DNA of 64,000 nucleotides from Pseudeuparius sepicola (lineage: Eukaryota > Arthropoda > Insecta > Coleoptera > Anthribidae): the NCBI GenBank assembly GCA_963920635.1, contig OY987303.1, positions 46,003,223-46,067,222 of the forward strand, read 5' to 3'. The position numbers were made by a program, and so were the translations under genes. Below, in pieces: positions 41,863-53,741 of this stretch; position 1 is the stretch's first letter; the number at the start of each line of letters is the position of its first letter. The notes under the pieces are model-generated. The model saw nothing but the letters and a program-made list of their open reading frames with translations, was not told the origin of the DNA and did not search any database.

Positions 41863-43560
41863 TAAATCAATATTCACCGAGGGTCCATGCACTCCAAGTT
41901 TCAATACCAACCACGACACAGATAGTTGATACAATGCCAACAATTTTCCAGTCTTTGCATCTTTTCACGATGACGTGTGTCATCGGGATTTTCAGATTTC
42001 TTTCGCTTCTCTTGAATTGAGGCAAACCTTTTAATACTTACCATTATTTATCTTTCTCGTCTTTCTGTATATTATGGTTATCAATTATTATGACTATTTT
42101 GTGCGACCAGCACCATCTTTGGGTGAAAGGTATAAGTTCCAAGTATAAACAGTATTAACCAGTGTTCCCTTTAGAGGCTAATAGCTATGTTTGTCACCTT
42201 GCTGAAAGATGGCGCTGCCACCTCCTTCATAAATAAATTCAAATTCCTGAAAGCATAAAAAACCCAAGTTTGAGTTTTTATACGTGTTAAATTTGAGGAA
42301 GAGGTGAAAAGTAAAACGAATTACGGTCGTGATTTAGTTGCTTGCAGATACGCATCTGGCTACTCTTTGGCGTTTGGCGTGAATTTGGTTGAAAACTATA
42401 TTTTCTGATAGAATGTACGTTGGAACACCGGTCTAGTGCTAGATGTTTGAAAATGCTAACGGCTAAATTGCAAGAGGCCATCTTGTCTAAATTTGATAAT
42501 TCCTCGAACTCAATACTTCGTTGTGGAAATAAAAACTCGTCTGCCTCTTCGAGCTCGTATATATCAGTTCCAGAACCCACGAATTTATTTCTGGCGCCCT
42601 GAGATTTTGAGACCGTTTCAGAATGAAGGTCTATTAACCTTCATCACCACTTGTTCTTGTAGTAATTGAAGTAGTGGGCTCGATAAGAAAAAGTTTTAGA
42701 TACAATAGGAACTAGTACTTACCACTAGATATAAAAACCTTACCATCGATCACATTAGTTTTTAAACTGCTTGAAAAACTGTAAGTGGCTGGAGCTTCTA
42801 TTTCTAGCTTACTTGACAAAAAGGTATCCATAGCATTGTAGAATTGCTACGGTTTTCTTTACTTCCCAGTTTTCGAGTTGTGATCTTTAATACTTTTTTA
42901 GGTTCTGTTCAGTCCTTTCCATTTATTGTCCACTTGACCTACCGTATAATAGGTCTTGCACGTTATGTGGGATAATTCTGATGCGATTTTATGTCACACA
43001 ATCTTCTTGAAGTTATTGTTGAAATAATCATAATTGTTTTCGACCAGACGAATTAGTAAATACCATATCTGACCACAGCTTCTCGTCATCAGTTGAAGCC
43101 GCTGAAGATTCAACGTGAACACTTCCTTAATTATTTTGTAACTACACATTCAGGTTCAGGCGATGCTTGAAATTCTACAAAAAAAAAATGGTAAAATTAG
43201 CTATTGCAAACTGCTGAAAGTACAGAGGCATTTTACTAGGTAATTTTTACATTCTGGTATTTTCAAATTAAATTATCATACAAACTTTTGTCCTAGTTGA
43301 CTATAAACATTTCTGTGGTTTTCGATGTTATCTTCAGGCAATAGTGAGAAATGTGCAGTCCCGTTTTGCCTGTTTCCCAGATAAACCCACACAAAAGGCA
43401 TTCATACAGCATTATAACTAATAATAAAATTTTAATACTTTTTCCATACAAATTTCCTTCAATGTGCCTCGAGTAAATTCAAGATCCAGTATTTTGTTTA
43501 GATTACCTACCTCAACTACTACTACAAGTCAGCGTTCTCCATTAAACACTATGTTGAGTC
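41863..43560. other. Intergenic, nothing recognised
   Basis: AT-rich sequence. A 98-codon minus-strand frame at 42287-42580 has no family motif. The upstream part of the errantivirus LTR probably begins somewhere before 43700, but its left edge could not be placed. Confidence 0.4.
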
Positions 43561-43659
43561 TAGGGAATGAGTGCAACGTGAATTATGTAAGACATAACAC
43601 TAACACCCTTTGTAAAAGAATAGATAAATCCTAGCATTAGACAAAACATAAACACACTT

Positions 43660-43816
43660 ATCGCACCCCTAATTTTAACCCAATATATATACTCTAAATA
43701 GAAAAATAGAAGTTAGTCTTAGTTCTAACGTCATTCTGTTCAGATCTAGTCTCGCTGTATCTCGCTTGACAAAATAAATAGTTTTTAAAAACAAGTTTTC
43801 GGAAGTGAGAATCTTA
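43660..43816 (+). promoter_or_regulatory. Right part of the 5' LTR (promoter and poly(A) signal)
   Basis: TATATATACTC at 43684-43694, an initiator-like TCTGTTCAGAT about 50 bases further, AATAAA near 43773, and an end just before the TGGCGC primer-binding-like sequence. The left LTR edge is not defined because there is no second LTR to compare with. Confidence 0.5.
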
Positions 43817-43818
43817 AT

Positions 43819-43836
43819 TGGCGCTGCGAACAGGAT
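43819..43836 (+). other. Primer-binding-like site
   Basis: TGGCGCTGCGAACAGGA follows the putative LTR end by one or two bases. TGGCGC starts are typical of errantivirus primer-binding sites complementary to a tRNA 3' CCA end. Which tRNA is not determined. Confidence 0.55.
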
Positions 43837-44048
43837 TGCTGCACGGCATCTACCTACGATCACCGGCGTGTCTCAACACCTCGGCAGCGATACCACCACC
43901 GAATCTACAGGACACTAGACCCAGCCAACGCCTCCACGTTCAGCTGGACAACGTCTTCGAAAAATCTACAAGCACCTCGACGACAGGCCCAGCCGACACC
44001 ACCCCGTTAGACTGGTCGACGACGAGGCAGCCCCAAGCTTACCAGGCG

Positions 44049-44086
44049 ATGAAAATCACCGTAATTCTTCTTGGAGTCCTGTAAGT
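44049..44086 (+). other. Short leader frame ending at a splice donor (candidate first exon of env)
   Basis: An ATG at 44049 opens an 11-codon frame with a hydrophobic core that ends at a strong donor, GTAAGT, at 44081. Errantivirus env is known to be made from a spliced RNA whose donor lies near the 5' end. The env frame below lacks an obvious signal peptide of its own, and phase-compatible AG acceptors exist at its start (for example just before 48826 or before 48889). The role as the signal-peptide exon is inferred. Confidence 0.45.
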
Positions 44087-44267
44087 GACTCCCATGAATC
44101 CTGAGAATTGCGAAATCTAAATAAGTTTAACTCCTCAAAAAACCGTAAAAACAAACCGATTTACTCCTTATACAGTTTCTCCAGTAAAAAGAACTCTTGT
44201 ATCGGAAGTAGAAAATATTTCCAACGTAAATAACGCGACCCCTAAACTAGAAATTATTTCAGAAAAT

Positions 44268-45350
44268 ATGGCTTTTTCCACAAACGACCTAACTAATCTG
44301 TGCAACACGTTCCCTAAATACCAGGCAGGGGATAATCTCTCAACATTTGTCAACGCTGTTGATAACCTCATTACTTTCATTCAGACTAACGCCGTTTTAA
44401 ATGAAATCCAAAAATATATCCTCAATGTTAACATCCTTTCGAAAATCGAAGGAGAAGCTAGAAATCATTTAAATTTTCATGGAAAAAGTAGATGGGAAGA
44501 TATTAAACCCATTCTGCTACAAAAATATGGCGACCATAGGAGCGAAGACATTCTACTCACGGCACTCCATACAACTGTACAAAAACGCAATGAAAATTAT
44601 ACTGAGTATCATAGTAGAATGCTCGTAGTATTAAACGATCTCCTCCAACATGTAGCGCTAATGGAACCAAACCCCCAAATAAGAGATTTTAAAACTAAAT
44701 TCTTTCAAGATCAGGCCCTAAAAACATTTTGTGCTGGCATCAATAATCCATACTGTGACCACCTCTCACACTTCAACTTAATTTCACTAGACGAAGCCTT
44801 ACAAAAATGTATCTCTCTAGATAACCATAAATAACAACAACAATATCTCTCCTACCTAAAATCCCAAACTACTTCATACAAAACACAACCTCCTGTACGA
44901 CAAAACACTAATTTCAGACCACCACAGCCTACTCAAACCTCGCAAAATTTCCCTAGACACCAATTCATTCCACCACAAAGCCAGTTTGTACAAAGATTAC
45001 CAGACATTCCACCCCAAAGTTTCCCTGAACAAAAACCACGTCAATTCCCACGTGATATAAATAGACCTGCACCTCAAAGAAGTACATTTCCTACAAACAG
45101 ACAAGTATTCGGGACAAAAACACCACAGACAAATAATAACAGCCGACCTACCCCTATGTCCACCACTTCCTATAGATCTAACCCAACTCCTATGTCAACA
45201 TCATCATATCAACCCACACGACTGTTCCATAACAACCCCGATTGTTACAACTCAGATGAAATCCCCTACTATCCTGAAACGAATAACGAATATCCCGAGG
45301 AAAACGAAAATTTTCAGACGGAAGCCTCGAATCCATGCGACCCATCCTAA
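44268..45350 (+). pseudogene. Errantivirus gag (one in-frame stop)
   Basis: A frame of 361 codons from ATG 44268 to 45350, interrupted by TAA at 44832-44834. The stop lies at the start of a run of CAA codons, so it looks like CAA to TAA. The first 188 codons are capsid-like, with a helical composition and the block EIQKYILNVNILSKIEG. The remainder is Gln/Pro/Asn-rich with repeated PTPMSTTSY-like phrases. I see no CCHC zinc knuckle, as is usual for errantivirus Gag. The frame is also open without an ATG for about 150 bp upstream. pol begins in the -1 frame near 45335, which fits a gag-pol frameshift. Confidence 0.72.
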
Positions 45351-48300
45351 TCGACGTCAATAACGCGATTTCCCGTAGCAGACTCCCATACTTCTTTCTC
45401 CCTAATTCAAAATTAAAAATATTAATAGATTCCGGAGGTTCCGAAATATTAATGACCCCTAAGGCCGCTCAACTCATCCCCAAAAAATACCAATTCTTTG
45501 AACCCTTTATAGTAACAAGCATGAAAACCCCCACCTATTCCGACACTAACCTCCTCTACCCAATATTACAAGAAATTAACATAAAAGAACCCCTTAAAAT
45601 CCGAGTTATTGATTGGCATACAAATTTCGACATACTCCTAGGCACAGAAGACTTAGACCGAATGGACGCCAACGTCGACTATCCGACTAGAATTCTTACC
45701 TTAAACGGCATCCGAATCCCTTTCTTTATCGAAAAAGTTTCCGCAAAAAACGTTTTAGAAATCCCTGTAGATGTTAATAACGGCAACATACTCCTACCCC
45801 CGATCATACAAAATAACGAAGTCATCCTGCCAGAATCCATACATTACTCCCACGATGGATTTATAAAAATTCCCCGACCAAATTGCAATATTAATCTCAC
45901 AAAACCTTTTCACGTAACTTCCCTAAACAACTTTGAAATATACGACCACGAAAAATTTGACGAAAAGCCCGTTTTTGACGAAAAATACATCCGAACCACT
46001 CATTTAAATGCCGAAGAAAAAGAAAAAATTCTCAAACCATGCCACCGGTACAAAGACATATTTTATAACGAAAACTCAGACCTTACATTTACTAGCTCCG
46101 TCAAACATACTATCCGCACTAAAGACGATACTCCGATATTTACTAGATCCTTCCGCCACCCAAAAAACATGCAGTACGAGATCCAAAATCAAATCCAAAA
46201 ATTATTAGACAATAAAATCATACGTCCCTCTATCTCACCTTATTCATCCCCAGTTTGGATAGTACCAAAAAAGACAGACGCCTCAGGCAAAAAGAAGTAC
46301 CGTATGGTCATAGACTACCGCAAGCTAAACGACCAACCTGTAGAAGATAAGTACCCTCTTCCGCGAATCGACGAAATATTAGACAATCTAGGAAAATGCA
46401 CGTATTTCACCACATTAGACCTCGCGCAAGGCTTCCACCAAATAGAAGTAGACCCGAACTCTATTGAAAAAACTGCCTTTACAGTACCAGGCGGACATTT
46501 CGAATACCTTCGAATGCCATTTGGACTAAAAAACGCGCCGGCCACATTCCAGCGAATGATGGACGAAATTCTTCGCGAACACATCTACAAATCTTGTTTT
46601 GTCTATATGGATGACGTTATTATTTTCTCCAAATCGCTACAAGATCACATGGTACATATCTCACAAATATTCCAAAAATTCCGCGATGTAAATCTCAAAG
46701 TTCAACTAGACAAAAGTGAATTCTTAAGTAAAGAAGTAGCCTTCTTAGGGCATATAATCACACCCTCTGGTATCAAACCAAACGACTCAAAAATACATGC
46801 CATACAGAATTTTCCACTCCCAAAATCCATCAAAGAAATCAAAAGTTTTCTAGGTCTAGTAGGATACTACAGACGCTTTATACCGAGTTTCTCAAAAATC
46901 ACCTACCACATGAACAAGTAAACAAGTAAATCGACACCTCTAAATATTAAAGATCCGCAATATTTACATTTCAAAAATGCAAAGAAGCCTTAACAAACTC
47001 CCCGATATTACAGTACCCCGATTTTACACAACCATTTGTTCTTACTACCGACGCATCCAATATCGCTATAGGCTCAGTTTTATCGCAGAACCATAAACCT
47101 ATCGCTTATTTCTCTAGAACTCTAAATACTGCCGAGAAAAACTACTCGACTATCGAAAAAGAACTTCTTGCTATTCTAGATTCAGTAAAACACTTCCGCC
47201 CCTACTTATTCGGAATACACTTTACAGTCGAAACCGACCATAACCCATTAGTCTGGTTAACAAAAATAAAAGAACCCAACTGTCGTCTAGCACGTTGGAA
47301 ACTTAAATTAGAAGAATTTAATTTCGACATAATATATAAAAAAGGCAAAGAAAACGTCGTAGCTGACGCCCTTTCAAGAATAGAATTAAACATGTTAGAA
47401 ACTCAATCCACCTCTTCAGTTAACGTAGAAATCTCAGAAGACACAGAAAATATTGACGATTTTGTTAATCAGGTATATGACAAAATGATAGGAAACGAGA
47501 CCATACACTCCTCGCACGAACACCCTGTCTCCGGAATACCCTATTCGGAACAACCCTTAAATTACTTTAAAAATCAAATGATTTTCGAATATAGAAACGT
47601 CCCAACAACCATACATAGAAAAAAGTTCACTGATAAAAATCACTACTTCAACACTATAACCAAAGACAACATTGACCACGACCTAATAAAATCCCTCAAA
47701 GAAACTCTTAATCCTAACGACAACGACACATTTTATATATTCACAACAGAACCCACTATACAGAATAAAATCATCCAAATAGTACAAAAGAATTTTAATG
47801 ACAAAATTAAATTGAATTTTTGTTCGAAATATTTAAAAGACGTTACCCATTCTGAAGCGCAAAAAGAACTAATCTCTAACTACCATAAATCAAACCATAA
47901 CGGAATCACCGAAACCTATAAACACTTCCAACAACAGTATTATTGGCCCAATATGAAAAATACAATTATTAATATAATCAATAAATGCGAAATCTGTTTA
48001 AAAATAAATACGAAAGAAATCCCTACAAAATTCCGTTCAAAGGCCCCTATTAGGAAATAAACCTTTCGACATTCTCCATATTGACACCTTTACTTGTAAC
48101 CGACACGATTACCTAACAATAATAGATTCTTTCTCTAAATACGCCCAGGCATACGAAATACGCGAAAAAACAAACAAAGTAAGTTCTCCGCAAACTACGG
48201 CACTATTTTACACATCATAATTTCCCGAAGAAGAAATTTGTGACGAATGCCCCGAGTTTGCAGACAACTTATTAAAAGAATATTGCAAAATGCACTCTAT

Positions 48301-48828
48301 AGAATTACATTTCATAACCATAAGTAACCCTAATTCAAATAGCCCTATAGAACGCTTTCACTCGACCCTTATAGAAAAATTAAGAGTTATGAAAGAACAA
48401 AATCCACACGAACAGTTTAATGATATAATTACCTCTTGCCTACTAATATATAATCAATCAATTCATTCTGCTACAAACTATTCTCCATTCTCTCTTCTTT
48501 ACGGCCCTTACGAGCACGAAATTAATTTCGATAATGACATGACTATATATGAACAATTTAACCAAAAACGAAAGGAAGAACTTTTACCCTTCCTACGAGA
48601 CGTTTACGACAAAGCCTATTGAAAAGAACAAAAGATACTTAACTCTCCAAATGAACGATTATCTGACGAACCCCCTCGAATTCCCACAAACCAAATAATA
48701 TACGCTAGGAAAATAACTAGGAACAAAACCGAAAACCCTTACAAACCCCTCAAAGTCACGGCTACCTCAGACACTAAAATTACTGGTACAACACCGTTAA
48801 ACAAACAATCCAATACCCATATCAGACA
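45335..48828 (+). pseudogene. Errantivirus pol (protease, RT, RNase H, integrase), several lesions
   Basis: 45335-46921 is open and contains an aspartic protease motif (LIDSGGSEI) and a reverse transcriptase with VIDYRKLND, TLDLAQGFHQI, FGLKNAPATF and YMDD. A TAA at 46919-46921 and a frameshift near 46970 follow. RNase H then reads TTDASNIAIGSVLSQ and later ADALSRI near 47390. Integrase continues through an HHCC zinc region (HKSNHNG ... CEIC) to a frameshift at about 48058, then a core with a TAA near 48220 and the block CDECPEF where families usually have DNGPEF. A TGA at 48620 follows. The downstream frame stays open into env. Not functional. Confidence 0.8.
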
Positions 48829-48829
48829 T

Positions 48830-50353
48830 ATGAAAAGACTAAGACAAACACATCCATTACAGGACAACCAACCTGGCCCGATCCCGAGTAATGGCTACTA
48901 CGAAGAAAAGATAGGCACAGCACAGACAATCACACATTATCATAAACTCCTCCTATCTTTCAATTTAACCATTATCGATGCTACACTTAAATCAGCACTT
49001 ATCAATTTTTCACTTTTGAATAACTCTAACGAGCATGTAATTCAAAACCATTTAAAACAATACGAGCACCTCTACCGTGAGACTCAGGATAATTTCCACA
49101 AACTCCTAAGACCCCGAAGTCGCCGCGGACTAATAAACGGATTAGGGAAAGTAATAAAATTTTTCACAGGAAACTTGGACAACGATGACAAAATATTTAT
49201 AGAAAACAACATAAAGAATATCCAAAACAAACAATACGAGTTAATCACTCAATTTAATCAATTTTCTAGTTTTGCGGTCGACACAGACAAAAGGTATCAA
49301 AAACTACTTGCTACAATAAATAACAATACCCAAACGATCGCGGAAAACATCAATAAAACAAGTTCAGAAATCAGAACAATATTTTCCATCCAAACCGAAA
49401 TCTTTAACCTAAACAATCTAAATAATTTTCTCCAGAAAATAATAAGATCCCTAAATCTTGCCCAACTTAACCAACCAAACATAGAAATGTTCTCACTAAA
49501 GGAAATTTTACAAATCGAAAAAGATCTCTCGACTAAATACAACCAAAATCAATTACTATCTTCCGACACTCACCCTTACGAACTAATTGAAGCATCAAAA
49601 ATAACTATTGTAATCACAGAAAATCAAACAATTCTCATCATGAAAATACCTATCTTCAATCCAGTAAGCTTTCCACTGTCGAAAATCCACCCTTTACCTA
49701 ACCAAGAAAGAATTACACTACTACCGCCCGCACCGAACTATGGAAACCAAAAATGGTACGCCAAATGTGAAGAAACCAACACCAGGTATATATGTCAATC
49801 ACCGGTCAACACATGGTGCGAGCTAACCACCCTGGAAAACTGCACCACTGCAAAAATACAAGGTACTGTGCAAAACCAACTTCAAGATGGAACGATACTC
49901 ATCGGAGCTTCCTCGAAGACACCCGTCGAAGAAAACTGCCAAGAAACCTCACATAAAGAAGAAATATTCGGAACAAACCTGATTACATCGAATTGCAAAT
50001 TAACTATAAACGAAATAGTGTTTACACATCCTGGCAAAAATATTGTCATACACCCACCGCATATCCGTCCTATCCAGTTAGAAACATCTAACGAAATAAC
50101 TTTAGAAATACCTCCAATCCTTCACCAAATCAAAACACTACAGCCTCTCTACCAGTCGAAAGAAATATCACTCATATCTTGGTCACTTATATTCTTCTTA
50201 ACCTGTATTACCTTTATTATTCTATATTTTATTGTAAGGAAACGAAAACGTCTCACGAACTTACTATTTAAAGCCATTGTCCAGTGCTGCACAGCACATA
50301 GATTCGCTAAATCTGTGTTGAAATGCACCGGCATTTTGTTGTACCGATGCTGA
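48830..50353 (+). CDS. Errantivirus envelope glycoprotein (baculovirus F-like), open frame, 507 codons
   Basis: An unbroken frame of 507 codons. A basic R-x-R-x-x-R cleavage-type site at about residues 94-99 is followed by a Gly-rich hydrophobic start (GLINGLGK), as in the fusion peptide of errantivirus and baculovirus F-type envelopes. An ectodomain with several Cys and N-glycosylation-type sites follows, then one transmembrane segment at about 446-469, a basic cluster and a short tail. The frame has no signal peptide of its own; the first codons upstream of about residue 20 may belong to the end of pol, which shares this frame, so the true start is probably a splice acceptor. It is the only undamaged gene of the element. 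Whether it is expressed cannot be told from sequence. Confidence 0.72.
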   Translation: MKRLRQTHPLQDNQPGPIPSNGYYEEKIGTAQTITHYHKLLLSFNLTIIDATLKSALINFSLLNNSNEHVIQNHLKQYEHLYRETQDNFHKLLRPRSRRGLINGLGKVIKFFTGNLDNDDKIFIENNIKNIQNKQYELITQFNQFSSFAVDTDKRYQKLLATINNNTQTIAENINKTSSEIRTIFSIQTEIFNLNNLNNFLQKIIRSLNLAQLNQPNIEMFSLKEILQIEKDLSTKYNQNQLLSSDTHPYELIEASKITIVITENQTILIMKIPIFNPVSFPLSKIHPLPNQERITLLPPAPNYGNQKWYAKCEETNTRYICQSPVNTWCELTTLENCTTAKIQGTVQNQLQDGTILIGASSKTPVEENCQETSHKEEIFGTNLITSNCKLTINEIVFTHPGKNIVIHPPHIRPIQLETSNEITLEIPPILHQIKTLQPLYQSKEISLISWSLIFFLTCITFIILYFIVRKRKRLTNLLFKAIVQCCTAHRFAKSVLKCTGILLYRC

Positions 50354-50682
50354 CTTATCTTAGACAAACTCCCGCGCAAATCAACACAATGCCACACGCC
50401 ATACGAGACCAATAGACCAATGTAAATATGTATTGCCCTGATCCCAATTTTGCATGGTATTTCAATGCACTATTTGAAACTTTTGTATACCTACATATAA
50501 ACTTAAACAAAAAAAAAACTAATATCGCAATAACAAATTAGAATAATTAGGTACAATAAAAAATTACGCTTGGTTCAGTTATGCATAACTTTACTAAATA
50601 TTTTTATGTATTTTTCTATGCACAGACAGGGAGGACGTTACGAACGATAATCTTTACACGACAGTTTTGTTGTTAAAAAAGT

Positions 50683-51235
50683 CACTTCCGGCTAAACCGG
50701 AAGTGATATTTAAACGGTGCAGATTTTGAATTCACTTTACTAGTCCAATGAAAAAATGCAACAAATCGTCATCTTAATGAAAAAAAAAAAACAATTAAGT
50801 ACTTGGCGATTACTTTTTTTGAAATTTAATTGTTTCGTTCGCCATTCAATTCCTTGGAAAAAACTAGACAAGTTTGGTGCTTCAACCATCAGTTTATCTG
50901 AAAAATCACTAAGAAAATAGCTCTTGACTTCTTGTGTGGAACAAAATACGTCACTTCCGGCTAAACCGGAAGTGATATTCAAGTGTGCGGTGCAGATTTT
51001 TTACCACCCCAATACAAATTTCAACAAAATCGCCATGCTATTTTTTTCAAAAAATCAATTAATTGGCGATAACTTTTTTGTTTGAAATTTAATAATTATT
51101 GTTTCGTTCTTGGCGGCATTCGATTCCTTGAAAAAAACCACACAACTTTAGTTTTTGAACTTGAACCATCAATTTACCTTAAAAATGACCAAGATAATAG
51201 CTAGGAACGTCTTAAATGGGACACCCTCTAATATT
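50683..51235. repeat. Two diverged direct units (about 269 bp) led by a CCGG palindrome
   Basis: CACTTCCGG-CTAAA-CCGGAAGTG, a perfect 9-bp stem with a 5-base loop, occurs at 50683-50705 and 50952-50974. Each is followed by similar sequence (GATAT..., TTGGCGAT, AATTATTGTTTCGTTC-like, ATTCCTTG, CCATCA). The second unit ends near GGGACACCCT at about 51219. Confidence 0.78.
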
Positions 51236-51576
51236 TCTAATTGATATGTTAATATACAAAAAAATATAATTAATACATATTATCTATTTTAATTTTTATT
51301 TTCAGATTCTGCTGAGCAACTTTTCTGAATTTTATGCGGATATGATTTCTTTCATTATAGAGAATAAGAATCATTCATTTGCAAGTTGCAACAATATCTT
51401 AAGGTATATAAATTTTCCTAAATAGCTTAAATACAATGTTTTCATTATTTTAGACACCAGCGCCTTGTAAATAAAATAAATTTGTTTTATATTATCTTTA
51501 TTTATAACTCAGTTTTCTGATTTAAACCTAAATTTTTAAACGTATTTTGCGCCTATCAAATAATGGGTGAAAATTA

Positions 51577-51745
51577 TTGGCGTTGCGTTGTATAGTTTAT
51601 CTACTCACATATTCATCAACCGAAAGCAGTTTTTCAACTTTAAAGAAGATTAAGATTCATTCTAGAAATTCTATGTCTGGAGAAAGAATGAGACGTTTAA
51701 CTCTTACAGCAATTGAGAGCGAGTCGGAAGACACAGTTGAGTTCT
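51577..51745 (+). pseudogene. hAT transposase C-terminal scrap
   Basis: The frame reads SSTESSFSTLKKIKIHSRNSMSGERMRRLTLTAIES, matching the hAT dimerisation region (S-x-x-ERSFS-x-L-K-x-IK ... R-x-x-M-x-x-x-RL). About 45 codons remain; the rest of the transposase is not recognisable. The left edge of the element is unknown. Confidence 0.6.
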
Positions 51746-51857
51746 CTGATAAAATAAAATGTTCGACTTTGCAACTCGTAAGAATGTGCTCATATTGTTC
51801 ATTGAATTGATTTTTTAAATATGAATGTTTTTACCCTAGAAGGTAGGTATACGATAG

Positions 51858-51884
51858 AGCCCCAGACATTATATCTTGTCTGGG
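51858..51884. repeat. Short stem-loop
   Basis: CCCCAGACA and TGTCTGGGG form a 9-bp perfect stem around an 8-base loop. It lies downstream of the hAT scrap and may be part of that element's end. Confidence 0.6.
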
Positions 51885-52139
51885 GATAAAGCTCCTTTAT
51901 TTATTATTTTGTGTAAACAATTTATATACATTTTTTGTTTTGTATTTTTCTAGTGATTAGGTGTTTTTTCTTTTATTAGGATTTTATTATACTAATTTTG
52001 TTGGATAACAAGTACTGCTAAATTATATCAAATATCTTTATTCCTAAATTACACCCTTTTGCAGAGGGATCTGGAGACATAGACTGAAGCAATGTTGAAA
52101 TAGTCCGCAAAAAATCCTGGCAAAAAATTAAGAGCAAAT

Positions 52140-52435
52140 GTAAAGCACGTAGTATAGTCATCCCATATTTTGACCATAAAATGACTTTTTTCTATCTGTA
52201 ATGAGCAACAGGCATAATTTTGACTTTTGGTCAATACAAAGTTTAAGTTAGATTATTCTCTATGTACCTACTTATAACTTATAAATAAATCAGTACTTCA
52301 GGATTAATTCAAATTCTCTGCACGGATATTGTATTGACCAAAAATTTAAAATTAAGTATGCGTGTGCTCATTACACATGGAAAAAAGCCATTCTATGGAT
52401 CAAAATATTGAATCATCAGTATCATCACAATTTTT
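52140..52435. mobile_element. Diverged foldback element, about 105-bp arms
   Basis: 52140-52245 and 52325-52435 are imperfect reverse complements sharing TTTTTGGTCAATACAA-like, TGTAATGAGCA-like and ATATTTTGA-CATA-AATG blocks, with an 80-bp spacer. Noncoding. Confidence 0.62.
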
Positions 52436-52545
52436 AGAACCTAGTTATTAGTTTTGACATCAAATTTTATGAAAAATATTTGGTATATCTCGCGGAAATT
52501 TCAACAATGGTATGACAGTCAATCTAACAGTCCTAGTGTAAACTC

Positions 52546-52644
52546 CTACGTCACAACTCCCGTCCTTGTCTTACTTATGAATATACGATGGGTATCGGTC
52601 ATATATTCACGAGTCAGACAAGGACGAGAGTTGTGACGTAGGTA
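52546..52644. repeat. Hairpin with 25-bp arms
   Basis: CCTACGTCACAACTC-CGTCCTTGTCT and its reverse complement face each other across about 45 bases that also pair in part (ATGAATATA/TATATTCA). Confidence 0.75.
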
Positions 52645-53459
52645 TGAACATTCGTTGAACAGAGATTAAGCAAGGTTTCGTGCACCATATTTGCTAAAAT
52701 TTTGTTTTCCGGCAATTTAGCGAAAAAGAATTTTTTTATAGTGGCTCCAATTTTATTTTTAGATAGAAGAAATTTAATCTCGTCGCTGTAACTTCACTTC
52801 AAACTCTACTAGAAATTAAAATTGCTGCTTTTATAGCTTTCAATAAGTAGTAATAATAATTATTAGAACAGTTATTTATGCAGTAAATATCTGCTTACTC
52901 AACTATCAATTTCTCGTTAAAGGATACTTTGGTTTTCATAGTACTTACTTACTATTACATTAATTTAACGACAGAATTATTTGTTTTTAGAAATATATAT
53001 TTTTATGTCCAACTTTATATATACATTTAGTGTAGAAGTTGAATTCTAATGACATCGATAATAACCATAAATTCAGAACCAGAGACAAATTTTGGAAAGT
53101 TGATTGCAACATAATAAGCTGGTCATTCCAAGCGCGTAAACAGTAGCTCGCACTGACATAAGTTTTCCCAAAAACGTTTTTTTTTTTATTACGAATAAAG
53201 TGTAAGATAATATGTAATATCAGAAAAGTAAAAATCTCACATGACCTAACAGGTATGATGTTGATAATTTAAATTTTACAAATGTTAAGGCGCGTCGTGG
53301 AGTTAACAATTAATCTGAATGAATCTTAATGAAATAAACGTAGTGAGAAATCCTCGAATTGCGAGACTCATGTTATTTGCCAAACAATGAAAAGTATTTG
53401 GTAAACTGCGGCTGGACTTTTCCCGATAATTAAATCAACAACAGTGAACGGCTTTCAGC

Positions 53460-53640
53460 GTGCGAGTTCCACTCAAACATTTATCTGGCATTTTTAACGA
53501 TTATCCACATGCTATCTGTGGAAAGCAGACCATAAGTTTAGTACGAGTTCTAAAGAATAACAATTGCTTGCTATTAGATCAAACTCCAATTACAACTACA
53601 GAATTTTCTGTAGAATTAGCTATCCATGAGGTCACAACGT
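53460..53640 (+). pseudogene. Unidentified protein scrap, possibly from a large DNA element
   Basis: The frame reads VPLKHLSGIFNDYPHAICGK and then ISLVRVLKNNNC. The pattern P-L-x-x-L-x-G-x-F-x-DY ... L-x-R is one I associate with repetitive arthropod proteins, perhaps from Maverick-type elements. About 55 codons look protein-like; after that the frame loses character. The family link is a guess. Confidence 0.25.
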
Positions 53641-53741
53641 GTATCGACAACCTGTATCGACGCATGCGCCTGCGCGGCCTAGGAGGAAAGTGGAGGGGGT
53701 CTGCACAGGCGTCCCCATACCTACTTAAAACCACTCATTAA

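Larger units (their letters stand above)
43600..50640 (+). mobile_element. Ty3/gypsy errantivirus (env-bearing LTR retrotransposon), decayed
   Basis: Order on the plus strand: end of a 5' LTR (TATA-like box at 43682-43692, AATAAA near 43773, end about 43816), a primer-binding-like site starting TGGCGC at 43819, gag, pol (protease, reverse transcriptase, RNase H, integrase), env, and a purine-rich GGGAGGA at about 50630 where a 3' LTR would start. I do not find the 5' LTR sequence repeated after 50640, so the 3' LTR is missing or replaced. gag and pol are broken in several places. An env with a furin-like site places it with errantivirus-type elements. Confidence 0.82.
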
